From: Allodiplogaster sudhausi
Taxonomy: Eukaryota > Nematoda > Chromadorea > Rhabditida > Diplogasteridae
Length of the DNA stretch: 64,000 nucleotides
Assembly: GCA_945643635.1 (NCBI GenBank)
Contig: CALZFC010000349.1
Coordinates: 4,568,501-4,632,500, forward strand
Reading direction: 5' to 3'
Shown one piece after another: positions 36,301-45,300 of the stretch; within the stretch, counting starts at the first letter, position 1; each line of letters opens with the position of its first letter. The position numbers and the translations under genes are program-made. The notes under the pieces are model-generated. The model saw nothing but the letters and a program-made list of their open reading frames with translations, had not been told where the DNA came from and did no database searches.

Positions 36301-39300
36301 AAACGAGCAATAATTTGTTAAATGAAGGCATTGGATAGAAAGTTTGCAGCAACACCAGCAATTACAGGAATTAAAGGTGCAAAAAATCCTGTGCCCGCCT
36401 GAATTATATGCTGTTTTGCCAAGGGGACCGTTCGGGTATATGCAATACGTCGAATGTGGGCCACGTAAGGCTTTAACTTCTTCTTTTGTGTCTTGGGTAT
36501 ATAGGCCGTACCGTGAAGAATATTACAAAGTGCCTCGACAATACAAATGACTGTGTTAGCATCCGCCTCATTAACATGACTTTCAAAATCTTTTGTTGAT
36601 GCAAGAGAATAAATATTTTTTAAAACGTCCTTGTCCCACACTGCTTTTGCAGGATTCATTTTGCTGTATAGCAATAAACACGTTCCGTGTCGGGAAAGAT
36701 ACTTGTACGAAGACGAAATGCTACCTCTGTCGTCTTATGTAGGTCGACAAAGAGGTAACTGTGTGCACTAGAAGTGGCGTCAGTGTAGGCGTCAATAAAA
36801 AATTGTCGGTTTGTTGGAAAAAGTTGGCTAGCAAGATTACGAATCATCAACTGATCAGCATTGTTCTTAAATAGACAAAGGTAGCTAGAGTTTATGCGTA
36901 GTGTTCGAATAGTTTTCCCAAAGAATAGTGAATGAACTACACAAATTACAGACATGTCAAAGTGGTGTGAGGCAACAGTAAAAAGTTTTTCGGCATCAGG
37001 CCAACGTTCAAGCTTTACCATTAGATCGTCAAGAACAAGTAGTGCTTTTTCATTCTTCTTTTCCCTCAACATTTCAATGTCAGGGATGCCTTCATGCATT
37101 GTGACATGTGCAAGATTGGCAAACTCGTTATAACCAGTTTGGTATTCATTGTAACAGAAAATAACATGTCCAGGCTTTACATTTTCATACACTTGTTCCC
37201 TTGTTGTTATAATTCTATGAATTAATGTGCTTTTTCCACATCCCGAAGGACCACATACAAGCATACACGAAGGCCAAGCAAGATACATTTAACGCAAGTT
37301 TCAAAAGTATTGGACAAACTGTAATTTGACTTCTTTTTTTCCAAGAACAACAACTCAAATCAAAATTATTCAAAGTACTTTTCACAATTCAACACAATCG
37401 GAAAACTGAACTTCTTGGCAATTCACAACAAGTGACAATGAAACTTTTCTAGCAAAACTTCACAAGAAAAGGCAGACAGTGATTGGTGCACTATGTGCCT
37501 CGATACCCGTATGGGAACGTCCCATACGTCCCAAAGGGAATCCTTCGCTTGTTGAAGACCGGCTGGAAGAGCTTCTCGAAGGTCACGGTCTCGATACCGT
37601 GATCGCCGTCGATGGCGAAGCGCTCGTACGGGATGGGAATCTTCTTCCATCCCGTACGATTCTTGAGGCGTCGCACAAAGCGATGCATCGATCTGAAATG
37701 GATCGACGCTGCAGAGTCCCTCGTGACGGGGAAGCCTCTGCACTTGGCCTTTTCGTGCCTTTTGCCATCGGGCGTCTGCCATCGATAGGCATACGCCTTG
37801 GGTCCCTGGGCGACGAATTCCACGCCGCGACCGCCTACCAGCTCATCCGTGAGGTCGCCGAGGAAGTCACCTTCCAGCTCGGCCAAAGGGTCGACCTCGT
37901 CCTCTTTGTGAAGATAGAGGACCGAGTCGGTGTCTGAAAGTAAAGTTTTAATTAAAACAAACATGGTAAATAGAAAGAAACATTAATCGTATTAAAGTTA
38001 TACTTACCGACGTAGAGGAGCCTCTCTTCGGGATGGGGGATCCTCTGGATGATGTTCAGCAGGGTGCATCTGACGTAGGCAGTTGTCAGAACTGCCGACG
38101 CCAGACTCGTTGTCGGGAGAGGCTTCAGTGTTGCCGACGTCGACGGCCGGAAGGTGACTTGCAACTTCCTGTCGCCGAGCAGACAGTAGTCGCGCACGTC
38201 CACGTCCGCGTCATTCATCAGGCGGAAGAAGCGGCTCGGGTCGTCGACAATCTCCGTCTTCAGTCTGTCGTTGCGCTCTCCCAACTTGCCCCACTGTAAA
38301 TATGTGATTTCATATAAAAGAAAACAATATGTATTCAAAAAAATTAAACTGACAAGCGAATTGGCCATCAGCTTGGAGACTTGTCTGGCCGCGGGGTTGT
38401 GCGCAATCGTTTCCGCATTCAAGCGGATTCCTTCTCTATCCTGGAAACGTGTGATGAACGCGCTCTTCTTCTCTTCAGTGTCCGCGGAAACAGGCCACCC
38501 GGATGCCTCCTATAAAATATAAATATTACAAGAGACAAATAATCAAACAAAATAAAATATACCGTCTTTTTGCCGACCCACGTGTCCATGTATTCGGACA
38601 GGACACCGTGGGTAACTTCTCCAGTGGCCGCGTTCCGCTCATAGAGCGACCACTTCTTGTAGTGACGCGCCTAAATAAATAAAATTTACTGTCTTGTTTA
38701 ATAAATAAAATGTACCACTACCAAAATTTATTTAAAACTAACAGAGTGGATCTTCATGATCTGGTAGCCACATTTGAGGGCCTCGATCAGCTCGACGGTG
38801 GCGAAGGTGCCGACGAACTGTCTCTCCTTCTTGCTGTGCTGGCAGCCGAGGATGTAGGGATCCATCTTCTCGGCGCATGCTGCACACAGCGGCATGACGT
38901 TCTTGCCGCCAGAACGAAGCGCCAGAACTGGGACGAAGAGACGAGTCGGCGGCAGGACCTAATAACATACATTAATAAATGTTTTATTTAATAAATTTTA
39001 AACTTACTGTGCACTTGACGAATCCTTGAATCGTCAGCTCTTCCGGCTTCGTGATGGGAGTCTGGATCCTCGAGACGTCGACCATCTTGCCCTGTCCCAC
39101 CGGATAGGGTCTGTACTTGTTCGTGTACGGGTACAGACCTAAAGAAAATCATTTCAAAAACTTATTTAAATAATATTAAATTTATGATCATTCTTATAAA
39201 TACTAACTGCACACGTCGAGGTAGCGGATGGTGTAGCCGGTCTCAGGCTTCGCGTACATGCGGAAGACCTCGCATCTCCCGCCAAAGAAGGCGTCGTAGA

Positions 39301-42300
39301 GATTGAGAGGCTCCTGTAAATGTACATTCATTTCTGTAAACAGAACAAGTAAAAATGTCTAACCCCAATCTCGTAGTCGGCAAAGAATTGCCGCATCTTG
39401 TCGTCCTTCTTGAGTCTCTTCTCGATCTGACACTCTCTGATGACGACGACCTTGTGCTTGCGTCTGAGATGCTGGAGGCGCGCCTCATCTTCTTGACGGA
39501 TGAGGGCTGCACGTCGACCTCGCACCATCGTGTGGTCCGAATAGCGGCATCGACAGGCATGCCAGTAACAGCCGTGGATCTAAAATATATGTTGTATCAA
39601 AGGAACAAGAAACATATACAAATGAACAAACAATAAATGTTGAATATAATTGTTTTAACAAAATTAAAAATGTACCTCGATGATGAGATCCCTCTTGCTC
39701 GGCCTCTTGACGAATCCGTCGACGCGGTAGCGAGTTCCCTTGATTCTCTTCTCGCCACCGTGCTGCGCGTCACGGATTTGGACACTCTTTGTCTTCCTCA
39801 GGTAGCTAAAAGTAGAATATTGTTTGATAAATTAAACAAAATGTATATTAATACTTACGCAAGCATCTTGAGTGCCAGACGACTCTGCTTGTCCTCGGCG
39901 GTGATTGGCTTCTCGACAGCCAAGAGGTCCTTCTTGAGGAACTTGCGGCGGAAGACACGCATGGCCGCACTGGCCGCCGTCACGCTCTCGTGAAAGACAT
40001 GGACGCCCGTGGCGCCAAAGCACTCGGCATCAAAGGTGCGAATACCTTCGTGCAGGAGGACGACGTCGGAGAAGCAATATGCTTCAATCTCCAGACGGAA
40101 GTCGAATGTCAGTTCCTGGCGCTTGAAGTCGTCGTGCCATGAGTCAAATGCGGTCCTCGCCTCATCGCGCATCGACTTGTACCCAAAGTACTTCTTGTCC
40201 GGCAGCTCACCCATGTATTGGTAGTTGGCAGGGCGGTTGAAGCGGTGAGGGAAGTAGCCCTAAATATTGATATTAGAATAGTATTCCTGAGATGAATATT
40301 TAACATACCTTCTTCAATTCCTTGATTCCGAATGCCTTGGGGAACGAGGCGAGAGGCATGGCGAGGAAGCTAAGGGAGTCAACCATTCTGACGTTGTTGA
40401 CCTCGAGTTTCATGATTTTTCTTCCAGCCATGATCAACTCGGATGGCGCGACTGGGCTTCGATCGCTGCACAGATGGCGCAGAATAAACTGGCCATCGTA
40501 GCTGAAATTACAAAACTTGATAATATATAGATAGAATGCTAAACGAATTCATTTTTATAATTAAGAATTATATAAAAGGATAAATACTAACGCGCGGAGA
40601 TTGTGGGCGACAACGGTGAAGCCCTTGTGTTCGTCGCCGAACACCCAGTCACAGAATTCCTCGATGATCCTCTTCTTTGGATTGTCCAGGGCTTGCCACT
40701 GCCAGAGTCGTCGCCCTCCGCAGTGGTCACAACTAGACGCGACATCGTAGACGTCCTCGGGCAGTTTTCCTTCGCATTTTCCGCATGAGCGGAGAGCGAT
40801 GATGAGATTGGGGACGTGCATCTTTGCCCCATTCTTATTCTTGACGATGCGTGTCTGAGGAAAACAAAGAATAATAATAAAATAGTGATTGAGGATAAAG
40901 AAGAATAATAATCGTACAATAAAAAATTTAAGTAGTCAAAAATTCAAGTAAATTCTTACTTCGATGTCAAATACTATCGTCTTCTTCTTGAACGTCTTTG
41001 ACAGGGGCGGAAGAGTTGAGACGTAGCAGGTCTTGTGTCCTTCCGGACGATCCTCACAGCACGTCGCACAGTAGGAGTAGCCGCATTGGTGAGGACGACC
41101 CTTGCGCTTCTCGCCTTTGGAATGGTGACACTTTGGGCAGCGCTCGAGGATCTCACAGAACGAGCGACCTCCTCGGCTTCCTAATGCAAAATTTTTTATT
41201 ATAAATTTTTAAACAAAGTTGTAACCTTTCTCTTGATGGCGATTCAGACACTCTTCATTGTGGCAGACGACACCACATGCTTCACACTTGTGGGCTTCGT
41301 GCCCATTGCACAGGTCCTTCTGACGCGTTCCACATTTGTCACAGTTGACAGGGCACGAGTAGTGTTTATTCGAGCTGTCATCGAGGACGTCACAGAGTGG
41401 GCAGTAAAAGTGGCGATCTGAATAGATACAGATTATTTGAAAAATTAAGAATATTAAAGTTATAAAATCAATATTAAAAGAATGACTAACTGAAGAATGT
41501 GGAGACTCTTTTAATGTGGTCAAAGTGGCCTCGTCGCAGACGAATTCCAATGACTCTCGTGTCGTCAATGTATTCGCCGGCGAAAACTGCCTTGCCTGGT
41601 TTATCACCATAAAACAAGACGAGCTGGACGCCTGGCATGTTCTCTTGGAACAGCTTGACATCCTCGATGGAGTAGGCGGCCTTCTTCGGTATGCCAAACT
41701 CCCTGTGGTACAGGTCAGCAATCTTCTGCTGTACGGCTGGAGAACGCCGAATGGAATCCCATCTGAGGACATCATTCTTGCGGTCGCGGTAGGCCATGCC
41801 CAGGGCAATTGCCTTGGCAAGGCAATCCTTCTCACCTGTAATAAATTTTATAAAATAATAGCATTATAAATTCCTAAACATTGTACATACAGCAATTCGA
41901 TTTTGCAAACCTTTGGCCTTGGTGATATTGCTCCAATCGTTCTTTTTAGAGAAAGAACGATTTCCGGATCCAGTGGGTACATCAATCCACGAGATTCTTA
42001 CATGAAGCTAAAAATAAAATAAACATAATAAATTAATAGCAAGAAATTGAAAAAGACTTTGCAATAATGTACATACATACCTCGCTCAGCAGAAGCGGCG
42101 TTGCCACTCCCGTTGACGTGTTCGCAAAGGAGATCTCTTTGCGCAGTATGTTCGGAATGTTGTCCGAGTACACTGAAGGCTTCATGTAGTAGGCCCTTGC
42201 TTGGCCTTCTTGGTTAATGGCGACCGAGACACGAAGGTCGCTTCCATGTTGAACTGGCTTACTCTTCTCGAGCACGTCTAACATGACCTAAAAATTTAAA

Positions 42301-45300
42301 TAAACAAATTGAATAGTTCTAAAAATGCAAACTGACCAGGTCAAAGAGTCCATCGAGATCATTTGTTCTCTTTGCGAGCTTTCGAAAGCGAATGGAAATG
42401 TCTTCCTGTTCCACCCGGAACCTCTTGTTTCGGCTTCTCGACAGGTCTTCCACTTTGTAGAATTCTTTGACCTCGTGAGCCACACCGTCAATGTGGAGAG
42501 GGGTCTGTAATAATGAACATTTGAATAAAAAATAAACTTTAAAAATAACAGAAATAAAACAAATTGAATACCTGCACTTCTTCTTCTTCTACTTCGTCTT
42601 CGTCATCCATTTCCTCCTCGTCACTTTCTTCATACGTAGTATCTTCTTGCGAGCTGCCACTGTCGCTTGACGATTCATTGTCGACGTATTCTTCGTCATC
42701 AGACTGTTATAATAATTACAAATTTGTAATAATAAATAAATGGTACAAGTGGAACATATAAATGGGTAAATAGAAGAGAAAAATATGTAGAAAAATAATC
42801 TTTAAACATACTTTGTGGAACATATCAAAGGGTAAAATAAATAGAAAAATATGTGCATACCGATTCTCCATTACTACTGCTACTGCTGCTACTGCTGCTG
42901 CTACTGCCGCTGCTGATGCTGCTTGTGTCGCTGTACGGCACTAGTCTTCGCTTTCGATCATAGACGTCAGCCACATAGGTAGAGGGCAGCTGTTCTTCCT
43001 CTCGCTCCTATTTTGTTTCAAAATCTTCATATACTTCAAGGTAATTTTTTCCAATATAAAGCAAGTTAATAATTTGATTGATAATATTTATGTCTTACTT
43101 GGATGTCGCGACGTCCCTTCTTGGCAATGCTGTCGGTTCCAGATTTGCTTGAGCGCTTCATGTTTCTTGGCAGGTGAGAGACTGAGAATCTGCAAACATG
43201 TCAACCGCGAATGTATCCACATCACTTCCTTCAAATAAACGTCCAGCTAGCATTGGAAAAAGACTACGCGCGGACGGGAAAGCATACGAAAAGGTTTGTT
43301 CTTTGACACTTCATTTTGTACATAATTATTTGCTTTTAGGTGGAAAACGATGAGGAGGAAACTGTCAAAAACGTGGCTATTGGCAAGGAAGGGCAGATCG
43401 TATTCCATATCGAGAAGGGCAGCAAAGTTACTTTCAATATTACTATTGCATAGAGAAGGAAGCGTCGTAACTGTCCGTATCCTGCAGCTTCCGTGATCAA
43501 TGGACTGTTTGTGATTTGACTCTCCTGTTATATGCACTATTTCTCACTTGTCCGCCTTGGCGCTGGCAGCATCCTCTCTAGATCCTGAACGCTGATAAGA
43601 CATGCATCATATCCTATATGACATATTTCGTAATTTTTCTTCACTTCTCTAACTTGTATGTACATAAATCATATGCTATTTTCATTATTGCGTGGGCGTT
43701 ATTTATTTCATAATAGATTCCATTACCAACAGTACTGATATAAATAGAATTCGTGGGCATTATATTACATAACATAAAGTGAAAGTACAGAGAATGACTT
43801 GGTCATCATTTAAGAGAGCACATGTCACTGGTGTAATATTCGGACTTGGAAAATATTCCTGTATCTGAACAATTCACCAAGGGTTTTGGACTTGGGGAAA
43901 ATATGTATCACTTCCACATACACGTTTGCATGTCTACATATTCAGTTGAGAGTTGGCATGACGGCCGATTGGCTCATTGGTAGTGTGTTTGTTTTCAAAT
44001 CAAAAGGTTCTGGTTCGACCCCCCTCGGGGCAATATCAATTGCTCTATTTATTCCGGACTTGCGATATTTCCACTGGCTGTAAAATATTATCCCCCTGGT
44101 CATAATCTGTGATCATGTGATGTATGATCACATTCCACACGAATGTCTACATCTTCACTTGCAAGTTGGTATGATGGACGATTAGCTCATTGGTAACGTC
44201 ACGACATACGACGCAAGCGACTCAGGTTCGATTCCTCTCAGTGTTCTGGACTTGTGATATTTCGACTAGCATAAATCTGGACCTGGCAATATCCCCCCTC
44301 CGGTGAGTGATGTGTGATCTCTGATGTATGATCACTTCCACACGAATGTCTACATCTTCACTTGCTACTTGGTATGATGGACGATTGGCCGATTGGTAAC
44401 GCGGGGACTTACGACGCAAGTGACCCAGGTTCGGATCCGGTCGGGATCCTGGACTTGTGATATTTCGATTGACCAAGAACAAGGTGGAATGAATCTTGGA
44501 AAAATTTCAACGGGACGTTCTGGACTTAGAAAAATAACGTTGAAAATTTCAACGGGGACTTCTGGACTTAGAAAAATAACAGGGTAAAATTTCAACGGGG
44601 ACTTCTGGACTTAGAAAAATAACAGGGTAAAATTTCAACAGGAGTTCTGGACTTAGAAAATTTGACTTGCCTAAGACAGTGAGCACACTCATCATGAGAG
44701 CGTTTAAAAAGAAAAGATTCCATGCTCGAGCAATATTTTGCGGGCTTATAACTTTGAAACAAGTAGAAAAAAGGTTCAAATCTTCTGGGGCAATTTTTTT
44801 TTGAAACTAGATCACTTTCTCAGAACCAAATGTATTCTGTTCTGCATAGTGACTCTTAATTATATAGAAAGGCTAAAGAAGAGAATCAGTGGTAAAAAAA
44901 AAAGCTATTGTGGGGAAAAATCTATTTTCCAGGCAACAATCGGTGATTTTTTCGTTCCATAGACTTGTTCATGTTTTAATAATTAAATTTTCAACAGAAT
45001 CATGACACTCACGACCTTTTCTCGTGCAGCAGTCGGTGTCGTTGGAATGATCGCTGGCACGGTCCTCGTTGATGTCAGTTGCATTTTGTGGTTTGCGATC
45101 TCTAAAGAAGTCTGAAGCTGTGCACATTAGGAACAAGACAACTTAGGACTGATTTAGCCAACGCGATCTGACATTTTTCCGTATTCACTTGGTGCAGTCA
45201 ATTGATGATCTAAAAAAATTATCTACAGGCGTGGCAGCAGAGAAGAGGCTGCTTCCGAGCCTGCGGCCGAAGTAGTCTCCGAGCTCCCGCGCTTACCAAT

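Larger units (their letters stand above)
43454..44242. other. Polinton right subterminal region with tandem tRNA-like units
   Basis: This is AT-rich with no supported gene. From about 43930 to the end of the element an approximately 205-213-bp unit is repeated. Each unit carries a TGTCTACAT...TTG(A/G)GAGTTGG or CACTTGCAAGTTGG lead-in, a tRNA-like body, and a GGACTTG(C/T)GATATTTCNAC trailer. Confidence 0.6.
29223..44696. mobile_element. Complete Polinton/Maverick virus-like transposon, 15.5 kb
   Basis: Inverted terminal repeats of about 454 bp (29223-29676 and 44243-44696) are collinear without net indels. Between them lie all Polinton hallmarks: protein-primed family-B polymerase, chromodomain integrase, A32-like packaging ATPase, adenain-like protease and major capsid protein, plus accessory genes. 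Thirteen genes are on the minus strand and one on the plus. Every hallmark frame is open, the polymerase after removal of GT-AG introns. The insertion is in an intron of transporter copy B, antisense to it. Polintons self-replicate by protein-primed synthesis, and the capsid genes suggest a virion-forming capacity; both are known of the group and not shown here. Confidence 0.93.

Noticed and set aside
37479..37937. Plus-strand open frame of about 150 codons opposite the last POLB exon
   Set aside because: It lies wholly antisense to the exon with the polymerase C motif; its openness follows from GC-rich codon use on the other strand.
41209..41835. A minus-strand frame of about 208 codons in the POLB N-terminal region
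   Set aside because: It crosses predicted introns and is out of phase with the exon chain. Using the donor at 41910 instead gives the frame with DCLAKAIALG, which continues in phase.
44365..44595. Open frames inside both Polinton terminal repeats
   Set aside because: Identical mirror frames at the two ends arise from the inverted repeats; they cover tandem 46-bp units and a tRNA-like unit and lack any domain.
29217..44702. Interpretation of the region as an integrated adenovirus or other external virus
   Set aside because: Terminal inverted repeats, chromodomain integrase, flanking short duplication and protein-primed POLB together define a Polinton; the adenain-like protease alone does not indicate adenovirus.
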